From: Chara braunii
Taxonomy: Eukaryota; Streptophyta; Charophyceae; Charales; Characeae
Direction of reading: 5' to 3'
NCBI GenBank assembly: GCA_003427395.1
Contig: BFEA01000123.1
Span: forward strand, 2,434,449 to 2,480,918
Length of the DNA: 46,470 nt
Below the pieces are notes generated by a model. That model was not told the DNA's origin. It searched no databases and saw nothing but the letters and a program-made list of their open reading frames with translations. Below are positions 1-11,949 of this stretch, piece after piece. The number at the start of each line of letters is the position of its first letter. Position 1 is the first letter of the stretch. The position numbers and the translations under genes were made by a program.

Positions 1-35
1 GGCCATAGATCATGGACCGGGCCAAAGATCATGAA
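1..35 (+). other. Displaced 35-bp copy of 15,714-15,748 (chimeric end)
   Basis: These 35 bases repeat 15,714-15,748 exactly and stop where the adapter at 36 begins. In a circularised mate-pair fragment the right end is read into the junction adapter and then into the left end. This stretch is therefore best explained as the end of a fragment that starts at base 74 and ends at 15,748. It should be trimmed and not read as genome at this place. Confidence 0.9.
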
Positions 36-73
36 CTGTCTCTTATACACATCTAGATGTGTATAAGAGACAG
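36..73. other. Nextera mate-pair junction adapter (contaminant)
   Basis: The 38 bp are the 19-bp transposon mosaic end CTGTCTCTTATACACATCT followed by its own reverse complement, AGATGTGTATAAGAGACAG. This is the circularisation junction of Nextera mate-pair libraries. It is library sequence and not biology. Confidence 0.98.
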
Positions 74-280
74 GGGATGTACTTGGGGGAAATCCTGGTA
101 CATACAGGGGCAAAAGTAGAATTTGCTCGGGACCTAGCAGGGATATTGCATCAACTCGGGTGGGTCAAAAAGGACTCAAATTTCGACAAGGGATGGTACT
201 TGGGGGAAATCATAGTACAGACAGGAGAAAAGTAGAATTTGCTGGGGACCTGGTTAGGATATTTCAGTAACTCGGGTGGG
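74..280. repeat. Two-copy ~91-bp direct repeat
   Basis: Bases 74-164 and 190-280 are diverged copies with a period of about 117 bp. Both contain ACTTGGGGGAAAT, AAAAGTAGAATTTGCT and CTCGGGTGGG in that order. No gene is recognised here, and 280-440 holds only A-rich sequence. Confidence 0.75.
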
Positions 281-439
281 GCACGAGGTTCGGTAGGGAA
301 GCAGGTACGCTATACTACTGGAAACACACTCCAAAAAAAGACAACACGGACAGGGTCGCTGAAAAAAACAAAAAGAAAAAAAAAAGAAAAAAAACACATA
401 GCCAACATCAAGCACAATTCAGACCTTTCGGAATGTCAG

Positions 440-885
440 GTGGTATTACATGCGCTGAATGGTATTATGTGGCCAGGGTGATAGTATGCAGGTTGGATAC
501 GTGGGGTTGGTATCATGTGGGACAGGGTCGTACTGTGTGGGATGTGGGTTGGGAGGGGGAAGGTCATACCATGCGGGTTGGTTACGTGAGGTTGTTATAA
601 TGTGGACAGGGTTGTACTCTGTGGGATGTGGGTTGGGCGATTCAACGTGGGGCAGGTCATACATGCTATGCGCACTGGGTGGTACTATGTAGGCAGGTAG
701 GGGTATATCATGTGCACTGGGTGGGTTGGGTGGCACTATCTGGGACCGGGTGGTACTATGTGCGACTGGGTGGTACTATGTAACCCAGGTGATACTCTGT
801 GGGTTGGATGGGTACAGCATGGGTTGGGTCATAGTATGTGGATCGGGTGGCACTACGTGGGCTGGCTGATACCGTGTGGAGTTGA
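440..885. repeat. Degenerate G-rich minisatellite
   Basis: A stretch of about 450 bp is built from irregular repeats of a motif close to GGGTGGTACTATGTG, with units of roughly 17-30 bp. The plus strand is very G-rich with many GGG runs, so open frames through it (W, G and M rich) are by-products of the repeat. Confidence 0.7.
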
Positions 886-1219
886 TGGACGATGCTAAAT
901 GAGCTGGGCGGCCCAACCGAAAGAGAACACAGGAAACAGAAGAAAAAAAAAAAGCCAAGCTCGTGGCTGAACGGTTCAGAAGGAAAAACCTGTACAATAA
1001 AAGATAGGAAATGGGCCTAGCGTCCCTCATAAACGTTGTGCAGTCCAACTTCAGAACGACACATCGCTGTCCAAGTTGATGGGCAGGCGGGACCTCTCAC
1101 ATACCAAGAAAGAGCAAAGCCAAACGTCTCAAATAAACGTCCAAAAGAACAAAAAAACTTGTCAACTTTCGATAGAGGGACAAGTAAGAAAAACCGAGTA
1201 AAAACCGAGTAAGAAAAAA

Positions 1220-1300
1220 ACGAGCACTGAGATCTTTCTTTTTCCTTTCGGCACGAGACAAAACGAGCTCTGATATCTTTCTTTTTCCTTTCGGCACGAG
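1220..1300. repeat. Two-copy 38-bp tandem repeat
   Basis: Copies at 1,220-1,257 and 1,263-1,300 share CTTTCTTTTTCCTTTCGG followed by CACGAG, with a 43-bp period. Around it, 886-1,925 shows no recognisable gene. There is a 16-base A run near 1,720. Confidence 0.7.
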
Positions 1301-1925
1301 CTAACACCCTGGACTCGATCTCTTGACCTGATTTCACAAAGAGTCGCGTGTCTTCTTTTGTCCAAACGGGCCTTCCTATGCAGTTGTACTTGGGCATCCA
1401 CAACCCTCATCTAACAAAAGGAAACGCAACCGGCCAGCTCCCCGGGAAACGACAAAACGAAACAAACATCCACACATGAAAACGGTAAGAAAAAACGGAA
1501 CGCATGACCGTTTCCTACAGACCACCACCCTGCTTCTCACTGCGCTACCCAGGTCTCACTTCGGCCCGCCACTCCAGACTCAGTTTACGCTTTAGGAACG
1601 GAGACCCGGACTGAGAAGAGAAGAGACCGCAGCCCCAGATAAAAACAAGCAGCAATCTCAGTGTTACATGATGTATCAATGGGCCGCTGGGCCGATTAAG
1701 AGATGCAATCAAACTATTGCAAAAAAAAAAAAAAAAGAGTAATCATAATAGCAAGGAAACAAGTTCAAAAAACCCTTGACGAGGTGGTACTCGGCGTGTT
1801 CCTGATGTGTTCCACAATGATCAAGCCACATTACTACTGAAGATCTTGGTGCTTCTGTTGGGTACCTGTTCTGCGATTGCTATATCATCTCCAATATTCG
1901 ACAGCAATGGTTTTCACAAAAGAGC

Positions 1926-2034
1926 TACCTTCTTCCCTCGAATACGATGCACTGTCATTATAGCTGTATTTGGGGCATGTTCCAATCTAAATACAGCAAT
2001 AATGACCGTACGTTGTATTCGGGGGAAGACCGTA
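1926..2034. mobile_element. Foldback MITE, copy A
   Basis: A 109-bp element whose two halves are reverse complements (ends TACCTTCTTCCC and GGGGGAAGACCGTA). The inner arm carries CATTATAGCTGTATTTGG with the complement in the other arm. It belongs to a family also seen at 10,577, 23,668, 23,964, 24,225, 25,639 and 35,489. TA lies at both borders, as for mariner-like target sites. No coding capacity. Confidence 0.85.
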
Positions 2035-2290
2035 GGAAGCGGTGCGGTGCACCACACAGCACAGGCGCACTGCACAGTGCGGATTCACCAAATTCTCTGC
2101 ACGCTCTCTGAGTGTTCCGCACCATCAAATATGTGGTCGGCTCACAGCAACATCAAATGCTCAGTGGGCACACTGCACCACCACCACTTTTTTTTTTGAC
2201 AAACTTATGTAAGTCGTATTAGTTCTTACATCTGGCTTGAAGGGGAAGAAAAGCGATTAAACCTCCATAACAAGAGTATGAGGCACCCAC

Positions 2291-2397
2291 CTTGACATCC
2301 CATGCCGCGTCGATGATGAAACACTCGCGCGTTCTTGCATCTCCAACAGCATACACCAAGTTCCGCATTTGTTGGGCGCTCACGAAGATCTGCACTC
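2291..2397 (-). CDS. Exon 11: MBL-fold hydrolase, first beta strands
   Basis: 107 nt, acceptor GAATGTGTAG|GAG, donor GTCAAG|GTGGGT, phase 0 out. Residues [19 protein letters not shown] and the following [13 protein letters not shown] match the opening strands of metallo-beta-lactamase fold hydrolases (pattern QMxNxxYxxGD, TxExxxxDxxxD). In that family these precede the THxHxDH metal site, which is not in 1-2,290 and so must lie off the window. Substrate cannot be inferred. Confidence 0.72.
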
Positions 2398-5300
2398 CTA
2401 CACATTCATTCCGGTCAGCACGGCACACAAGCCAAAACACAGTTGCCCACTTTGTTTTTTACCCCCGCCCGCAAAGTCATCTCTTCCTTTTTGCCTCATC
2501 CTGCCATCCATACAGTTGACAGGCAATTGAAAAACAAGCCACAAATAAACATGGCTTGAAGCACAAGGTTCTTCAGGGATGATTGCCGACTTTCCCCACT
2601 CCGATACTGAAATCATTCCTGAAGTGCCACACTCGTTTTTCCCCTCCCCTTTTTTAACTTTCCACTTGCGAAAACAATGCTTCCACGCCCAAGGAGCACA
2701 CCCCAGTTCACCGTCTACCGATAGGACAAAAATTCATAACACTTCATAAAACACCTGGCCAGGGATCCTCACATAAACACCCTGCGATGTAAACCTAAAG
2801 CTTAAGTTTGAACCAAAACAAACTCGTGCAGGTTGTCTGAGCCGAGAGCTCCATGTCTAGCTTATTCCTCAAGAGTCAAAACACAACACCCAGTCATTAT
2901 ATAGATGTATTAAACCCCCAGCACATGGGCCCCAGGCAACTGGAGAACCTGTTTTTAGCCTCTCCGAGTCCTAAAATTTAGGAGGCTGAGCGCTCTAAGA
3001 TCAAATGAATCGGCGGCGGTGGGCGGCCTCCGAATGGGGCCCACGACCGATAGCTGGCATGTACTGGTGCTTTAAGTGCCACTTCAGGTCACAAACAGAT
3101 ATAATGAATGATCAGGCATTCTGTAGGGGAGGAAGACGGTCGTTTGCAAGAGCTGTAACTCACCTTCGTACAGCAACTGCCCGTCAAGAGCATTTGCATC
3201 CTTCTCAACCATGGTTCTATCTGCTGCGCCATTTAGCAGGGCAAAAAAACCAATTCTGCGTCTCGAACTCTCTTTCATCCATCCCATCCCAGGGGATGGT
3301 GAATCCTCCCTTTGGTTCCTTTTTTCAACATTTCACAATTTTTAGCCCTTTCATCCCCTCAACATGACGACTCTGTTCAAACTTTCGAAGTTCAAACGCC
3401 TCAACTAATACTCGCGTTCTGCATTCGGAAAATATCCACCACTTGATCTGCGCAGAGGTATTTGTGCGGGAAAAGGGATGAACATTGTGCTCCCTAGCCT
3501 GAGTAGTGAGTGCATGATTTCCGAGCCCAAGCGCAGCATTTTCTTCGCATTCTGAAGCTCGCAGATGTTGACACTGATGTTGGCTGTCCCTGTAAGTCAT
3601 CGTAGACTTATAGATGTTCTGCAAACAGTCCTTAAGAAAAATGTATTGCAGACATTGCAAGAGGCACACACTTCTTTGGATGCGAGTAGGTTGCCTTCCA
3701 GCTCTGCAACCTGCTGCAAGAGGTATGGGCATGACATGTGTGTACGATTTGCTAGGCTACTTTATAATCACAAGCCCTCAGTTTGCGGCAAATCGAACGA
3801 GCGCATACAATGCTCCAGCTTCAAAAGCCAGCCAGTCCTCATGGCCTGACACTTCTTGACAGCGCAGTGAGCAGCCATCACTGTAGCCGCCATTACTCCA
3901 GACACAGCATGCAAGTGACGAGTCCTTAAACCACCGATTCGCTGCAGGTCTAGCAATGCTTTCACCGGTGCATATGGCAACCGCATCGAGCTGCCATTAT
4001 TCAGGACACAACACGCAAGTGATGCGTTCTTAAAACCACCAATTCACATACGGAGGCCACAGGTACCAACCAGGTGGGCACACAAAAAGTGTTGCGTGCC
4101 CGAGAAAAGTCATTGGTGCAGGGTAGGTACTGCTATGTCAGGGAAAACATTAGAAATAAAAAAATAAAAAAATAAAAAAATTGTAGGGGCCATATGGAAG
4201 GAAAGATGTAGCAGAACCCTGGACGGTGCCAAGAACCCACGTTACAAGGTCTGGTCAGCTACCAAGGGAATGATTGAAGCAGAGATTCTGTTCCAATGGA
4301 GGAAAGACAAAATCCTGCTCCAGAGATCTCCAGATACAGAACAGGAGATGCTGGCTGGCTAAATTCAAGCGGGTGTTATAAGCAAGGGGCAAGGTGGCTT
4401 ATCTCAACGGTCTGCATCTAAAGTCGAATGAGTGACATAACTCTGGCACAACAGGCATACATCGGAACACCCAGCCACAGGAGGCACCGGACCCCATCTG
4501 GACACGAGAGGGAATCAAGAACCAGCAACGGAAGGACTACGCCATGCTCGTACGGGACGCAAACTCGGCAGCTATCCGGAGGTCCTCAACGACTGAGGGA
4601 TGACAAGAGCCAGGGATTGTCTATGAGCTTTAAACAACCTGTACCCCAGGGGGTCTTAGGACACCTCTGACACAAATGCATATGGACCCGCACGGCGCAC
4701 CGATTCAGCCTCCGCATTATCGCCTAAAAACGCAGTAGGTACTGGTGGTTTAAGCGTCTTTTAGAATCTTGTTTGAACTGCCAGTACACAGCCCCAGGCA
4801 ACTGAAGAAAACGAATGGCTCACTCCTAGAATCGTGGAGGCTCGGGGCTGCTGGCGCCTAAAAAGGAAAAAAGTGCACAGTTGGCAGTGGGGCACAGCTT
4901 GGCGCGCAGTGCGAGTCCGGCTCGAGTGTACGGGTGGTTTAAAGTGGATCCGACAGATTTTGCACAACCAAGCTGAGAGGATTTCTAAAAAGAGAGGCAA
5001 GCTGACAGCCAGTCCTCGAGTGTACGGGTGGTTTAAAGTGGATCCGACAGATTTTTTTATTTTTTTTTTGCCATGACCGGGTCACCTGGGCATCAGACCC
5101 CCCCGGGTGTCACGCTGGGCGGCCGGTCATGAAAATCTTCCTAGGATTTTTTCGATTTTTAATTATTTTTTTTGCTAGGACCTTCCCTGGTCCTTGCACG
5201 GCCGGGCCGCTGCGGAAAATAGGACGATCCGGGCGGCCCAGCTGGTAGCTTAGGGTTATGGACTATTATGGAGCCAGGACCATAAGGACCTGTTTAAATT

Positions 5301-6984
5301 TAAAAGGAAATAGAAAAGAAGAGAAAAGAAAATGCCTGCACCGAAAAATGGTGCCAACAAAATGCATCTTGTTGCCCCCTTTTACTCTAGGCCTAACCAT
5401 TGGAGCTGAGAAGGGCCAGGTTGGTTGGTGTTGAATCAGGCGTATGAAAAAAAAACTGGGTCTACCAAACTGGTGGTTTAAGGCACATTACATTCACACT
5501 AGGAGCTTGTCGACCTAGTCTAGTTTTTAACTATTTAACTACAGTCAATTCCATCCCCGAAGAGTCCCCAGTGCCGTTGACCCATATTTCTGAGAACATA
5601 CTCACACTAGGACTTTCCTGGATGTATATGACCACTTCTCTGACTCAGCCTGGATGCACCTAACCACAATTATGTCCATGGGGACGTGGGAAAAGTCCTT
5701 GTGTGAGTATATCCCTGAGAGAGACTTTCCCATGAATTATTGCATTAGCAAACAACATAGGATATAGTACCGATATACATACGAGATAGAATATGGAAAT
5801 TTTGAAACAAGATTTTTATTCGGAACGACTGCCCGGCAACTGAAAACAGTGAAAAGCGACGAAAGAGACAACGCTCACAACATATTCATGCTCGTGTACC
5901 ACGGCCGGACTTCGGAGCTATTGTGGAAAGGGCCTACCAAGGTTAAATTATTCATCCTCAGAACTCACTCTATAGAGAATCAATCAGCTTAAACCAGTTT
6001 TAATCCCATTACCTCACGCCCCGCACCACCCCAACCCCCACGCCTCCCCCACGCCCCCTCCCCCTCCCCTCTCCTCTTCCTTCCCCCACCCCTCTTCCTT
6101 GTGGCCAAGCAGTTTCCCACTACCTAATATCCCTGCACTTCTTGCTTCTTATGGTCCGGAGTCAAGCGTGAAGGTGTCACGGAGGGCAGCCCTAGGCCCG
6201 AAGAAACATTGAGGGGACAGGACATGTTTACAAGGGAAACCCACATGCCATAAGCCCCGAGGAGATCAACAGTAGAGCCAGAATAGTGGCAGGCATGATG
6301 ATTGAAATTCGAAATTGAAAAACAAGTGTGAAAGTTACGAAGAACAAAGAGATTGTTTCCGCATGATGTAAATGACAAAGGATGTAGAAATCAACTCATG
6401 CGAGCAACAGTTGTGTAGAAAAAAGGGATGTCGCCGCAGTCTAGCACTCGTTGATATTCAGATAGGTTCCGACGGAACCACGTTTTCAAGAGATGTGGCT
6501 CTCCACCGATAAAAATGTAGCTCTCTACCACCAAAAAGGAGCCATCAACCAGGCAAAGGTCCAATCTGGAGGTTTCTCACGACCTTAATAAAAAGTGAAC
6601 TTGCTTCGGATGTTCACATGAAAAGAGATTGTTTGCACACCTTCAGGCAGTTAGTAGACGCAAGCTTTTCATCAACTTTCTTGAAGAGATTTTCCCTCAA
6701 GAAGAGCAAAAAAAAAAAAAAAGGAGACTTCAAAGCCAAAAAAACATGGCATGTGTTCGCAGAATCGCAGGCGCATAAATGCCCTTTATAAAAAAGGGAC
6801 GAGAAAAAGCTGGGGCGGTCCCGGACGTCTGGGCCCAAATCCTACAGCGGAGTTGTAAAGCCTCTATCTGACTAACAGGGGATAGCGGATGTGCATGGCC
6901 ACAAATCTTTTTTCCTATATTACCAGTTGCCCGGGATGTCCTGGGCGGACAGTCAGGGAGAGGGGGAGGGGGGGNGAGGGGGGG

Positions 6985-7072
<88 letters not shown>

Positions 7073-10000
7073 CCAGGTTCTCTTTCCCAACCTCTGGGAG
7101 GATTTCCCAGTGTAAAACCGAATTGACAGGGAGTGAGGGATTGGTGAAAAGCAATGTAGAGAGAGCACGGAGGAGGGGGGTTGCCTGCTGCGAGTAGCCA
7201 TGGTGGGCATCCGCTTGTTCTAATAAACGAGAACGTAGATAAAAGACATCTCCTGGGACAGCTTGGTGACATTGTGGTCGACGTAACAGTGATGACATTT
7301 GTCGATATATAGCCACCATAGGATCAGAGAAGTTCAATAGGGATATAGATTGGGAATACAAGACGCGAGTGCAAGAAAATAGTAAAATGTGTGGATCATT
7401 CCCTCCAAACCACAAGGGGCAGCCCGGAAACGACCCTAGTGACCTTAAGTACCTGCAGTGGAACTGTGGCAGACCAAATGCGATGGTGAGGAACATGGTC
7501 AACGAATAACGACTCAGACACACAAGCAGGAGAACAGGCATGCACACCCAACCACACACATTTCCTATTCGTTTTTTTTTTTTTTTGTAGGGTGGGTGGG
7601 TGGGGGGGGAGGAGCGTGCCACCACCCACGTCCGCCCTTTCTCTTAAACCACGAGTACACGGCCATACATCAGCCACGGGCCCTATTCGGAGGCCCAAAA
7701 TGCGATGCCGGCCATTGATGAATTTATCGATGGCGGGCCAGCCCCAACTTTTTCAGAGTAGGGGACAAACAATTTCTCCACAAGGCTGGGGCCATGTACT
7801 AGCTGTTTAAGGTTCACCGTGAGTTTCAAGGGGCACACTTTGCAGTCATTGCACTGCATGCATCGACTGTGCGTGTAGCGATGTGCCCCACAGCTGTGCA
7901 GTTACCTGTACCATGCAAGGGCAAATTGTCGCAAAGTTTATCAACAGAAAGAGGTAGAAATCTGGAGGCGTCTATGGAATTCTCAATGACGGAAAAATAA
8001 AAACACCAACGACTCTGCGGATGGGAACAGGGGAACACAGAGGAGAACATCAGGTCCACTGAAAAGTGGCCACGTCTGAAGGCACACATCAGCCAACAAG
8101 CAAGTCTTGCAACTTTGCTCACGGCTAAATAAATGACAGGCAGATCCTTGACTGATGCAGGTAGGTGCAGTAACATGGCAGCACGGTCTCTTCCTGGATG
8201 TGACATGTTAGTACAGTTCTTGCCCAGAATGATCTGACACTGCGATCGTGTCAGTAGATATGAGTGAGTCAAGGTGCAGAATAAAAGCACTTCTTTTTGC
8301 CACATACTGTAGAAATCTGACACAGCCATGTAAGAATTCTTAATGTACAGAAAAGAGGAAAGGATCGGGGGAAGGAAAAGGGGTGTGCGTGTGTGTTGTC
8401 ATATTCGCCATACACTCAAAAAAAGCATGACTGTGCCAGACTATTTCGTCGGACTTCCACCGACTCATCAGGAGGTTGAACCCCGACACCCGACATTCTG
8501 CCCACGATGCATTTGAATGTGTGTGTGTGTGTGTGTGTGTGTGCGTTGTGGGGGAGGGGGGCTCTTATACACATCTAGATGTGTATAAGAGACAGGTCCG
8601 AGCCCAAACACACACACAAAAAAAAAAAAAAAGAAGTCCTCAAAAAAATCTGAAAAAACACTATGTTATGCAAAAAAAAGAAGTCCTCGAGCATTACTCT
8701 TTTTTTTTTTTTTTTTTTTTGAAAAGCCTTAGCTGTCTACTAGAGGGGGTGATACGAGCATCCCCCGCTAGTAGTAACCTCGAGCATTACTTGATAATCT
8801 CCATCCCAAATGAACTGGGCGCAAAGCCACAGGTATCAATCTATCTCCCCTTTGTCCTTCACCCATAACGTTGTTCGGCTGTGAGTGCCTGGCAACAACA
8901 AACTATTAGGATGGTCATATGTAAAATCCTGTGGTGCTCGTGCCCCTGCAATAAGGTCATACTAACACTACCACTTTCTACTCCGAAACTCCCCCGCAAG
9001 TCCTAGTGTGAGTTTGCCCGAGGCCTGATACATTTGTTTGGTTAGTCCAAAGGACCACATCCTCGTTCAGCCCCAGCCTCCCTTGGATTCCTTTCTTCTC
9101 CCTTCCCCCCACCTTTTCTAAACCACTAGTCGGGCTGAGGCCGACTGAAACATTCGCCAGCGCAGAAAGAGGTCACGTGCTGCACCGGCCGTGGATCCCA
9201 ATCGCAATAACAATGGTTGGAGTTTACCGCCGCCATTTCTTTTCTTGAGGATGCCAACCTTGAGCGAAGTTGGGATCACCACGGTCAGCAGAAAACGTGG
9301 CTCAACAAAAAATAGTCGCAGCTGAACCACAAGTACGTTTCCCAGCTAGAACATCAAAGTCACGGTGTGCATGCTGCCGCGACTCTCGGGAAGTACCAGG
9401 GCGCCATTTCGCTGACACCCATCCAGGCAAAATGGTCCTCACATGTGGCCCATCTCGCCTGAATGGATGTGCCGCGACTTCGGTTTTCTAGCTGGCAAAC
9501 ATACTGGTGGTTTAAGGAAAAATGAACAGCTACAACAATTAACCTGAAAGGAAAAGCCTTTCAGATTCCCAATCGAGCACTGCGATTTTCAGATGCCTTC
9601 AGAAAGAACTGTGCTGACGGCTTCGAAATGAACCCCCCCCCCAAAAAAAAAAAACAGCTCGGTGGCACAAGAGCTTCCCAATCTTACCAACCTTCCATTT
9701 CCTCTCCTTGTTACAAGCCTTACTCTCCTTCCGATCCTTGGAGCATGCCACACATGATTAAATAAATCTCAGCGTAATCAGAAGGGAAGGACAGAAGACA
9801 AAGAAGAAGAAAGGGAAAAAGAAGAGGGAGATGCACAAAGTGAACCCCGTGCAACCGCAACGAAGAGAGGGAGAGGTAAAGGCCTCTCCACTTCAAAGCC
9901 AGGACTACACAGCTCCCTGTCAGAGAGCTGTCCAGGACTATGGAAGTAGTATGGATACTTCTTGCATGGAAATCTCCTCGCAATGGAAACATCGCCTTCA

Positions 10001-11554
10001 AGCCTTCCAATCCTTAACAGCATGCCAAAACTTCTGCAGAGGTTCAAGGACCACTACCTTTCACGTACATCGGCCACAGGAACGGTCTCCGCTCCGTCCG
10101 AATGCCGAAACGAAACGGCAGCCGCCGATGACATTAATCAACAGCGTCCGCCATCGTCCCCGGTCCCTGAAGAATGCGATATAGGTTATATTCCCACATT
10201 TCCCAACACTGTGAAAGGTAGTGGCGGATTCAGAGTCGAGAAGGGGACGAACTCGGTCAATCCAGGACCATGAGGAGAGGAACTCAATCGATCCAGGACC
10301 ATACTGAATACATTTTCTAGGAACTAACACAGAAGTATAAAATTTTTGAAGGTTACCAAAACAATCAAGAACTCAAACCATGAGTCCCTCCGAGCCCCTC
10401 TTCCTGACCTGGATCACTGTTGCTTGCCAAAAAAAAAGACAAACCGGTGCAGGCACAAAATACTAGAATAGTTCCTTTTCTTCTGGAGCGACCAGCCACG
10501 TTGGTCCGGTAGAATAAGGCCCTGTCAACACAGCGCATTAACTGCGGACTTGAAACAACACGGCTGGAAAACGGACTACCGTCTACACCCGAATAGAACT
10601 CTCCCGGCCATTATCTCTGTATCAAGACTGAAAGTTGCCCCAACTACAGCTATAATGACCTGGCGTTCTATTCGGGCGAAGACGGTAGTGGCTCAACATG
10701 TGACTATCTGAGGGCACACTCGCACTAGACTTTCCTGAATATATCTACTGGAATTACGGCCCAACATGTGGATGCATCCTACTGCAAATCACATCCACAG
10801 CTTAATAGACAAGGTGCTAGTGTGAGCATGCCCTGACTGGACTACATTACCTGACAGCCTACTTCTCTCGCACTAAATGTAATCCGCACAAGGCATAACT
10901 ATCAGGATGTCAACAGCTATTGCGATGAACTGCATTGCCCGACTCCATACTCGTATTGCATTGAATCACCACTGTGACATACCTAATTGGTTTTCCCAAC
11001 CATGGGGCAGCGTACCTAAGCGTTTTACCACCAGGATTTTTCTCACCATCCACTGGCACCCAGCAACTTTTTGTTTTCGCTTTTTAACTCCAGATTGGGG
11101 CCAATGGTCACCAATGTCTTTTAAATTTTAATATATATCAGCATATGTTTTTTTTTTTGTTTTTTTTGTTTTTTTTTGTTTTGTTTTTTAAGGGGACCCA
11201 GTGCAGCATTGTTTTCTTCATTTTCCTAATATTTTTCCCTAACACAAAAAGATTTAATCATCAACTTAATCTACATCCCTGATTATTTCCAAATTTCTTG
11301 TTTCTAAGCCCATAAACTCACCAAAGAGAGCGCCAGAGGTTTGTAGCCCAACGTGCCCAAGGCCAGCATGTATACCACTTGCAGGCCTTGGTTGAAGTCG
11401 GGGGCCGTGGTGTCAGCGATGTGATCTGCACCAGTCAGCCGCCTTTTGGCTAAGTAAGCTCAAGTGTAGTAACTGTTATCAGATCAGTTTAATATCTGAT
11501 CCGTGGTCCATCAGGACACGTAAAAAAAGAGTTACACCAGCCATGATTTTGCAC

Positions 11555-11639
<85 letters not shown>

Positions 11640-11864
11640 NNNNNNNNNNNNNNNNNNNNNNNNNNNNNNNNNNNNNNNNNNNNNNNNNNNNNNNNNNNNN
11701 NNNNNNNNNNNNNNNNNNNNNNNNNNNNNNNNNNNNNNNNNNNNNNNNNNNNNNNNNNNNNNNNNNNNNNNNNNNNNNNNNNNNNNNNNNNNNNNNNNNN
11801 NNNNNNNNNNNNNNNNNNNNNNNNNNNNNNNNNNNNNNNNNNNNNNNNNNNNNNNNNNNNNNNN

Positions 11865-11949
<85 letters not shown>

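Noticed and set aside
440-885. Possible CRISPR-like or protein-coding repeat array
   Set aside because: Repeats are irregular in length and sequence with no spacers. This is a eukaryotic minisatellite.
7906-7971. Second copy of candidate exon 7, which could suggest exon duplication
   Set aside because: It lies wholly in the artefact block bounded by an N and a library adapter. The native copy is at 18,999-19,064.
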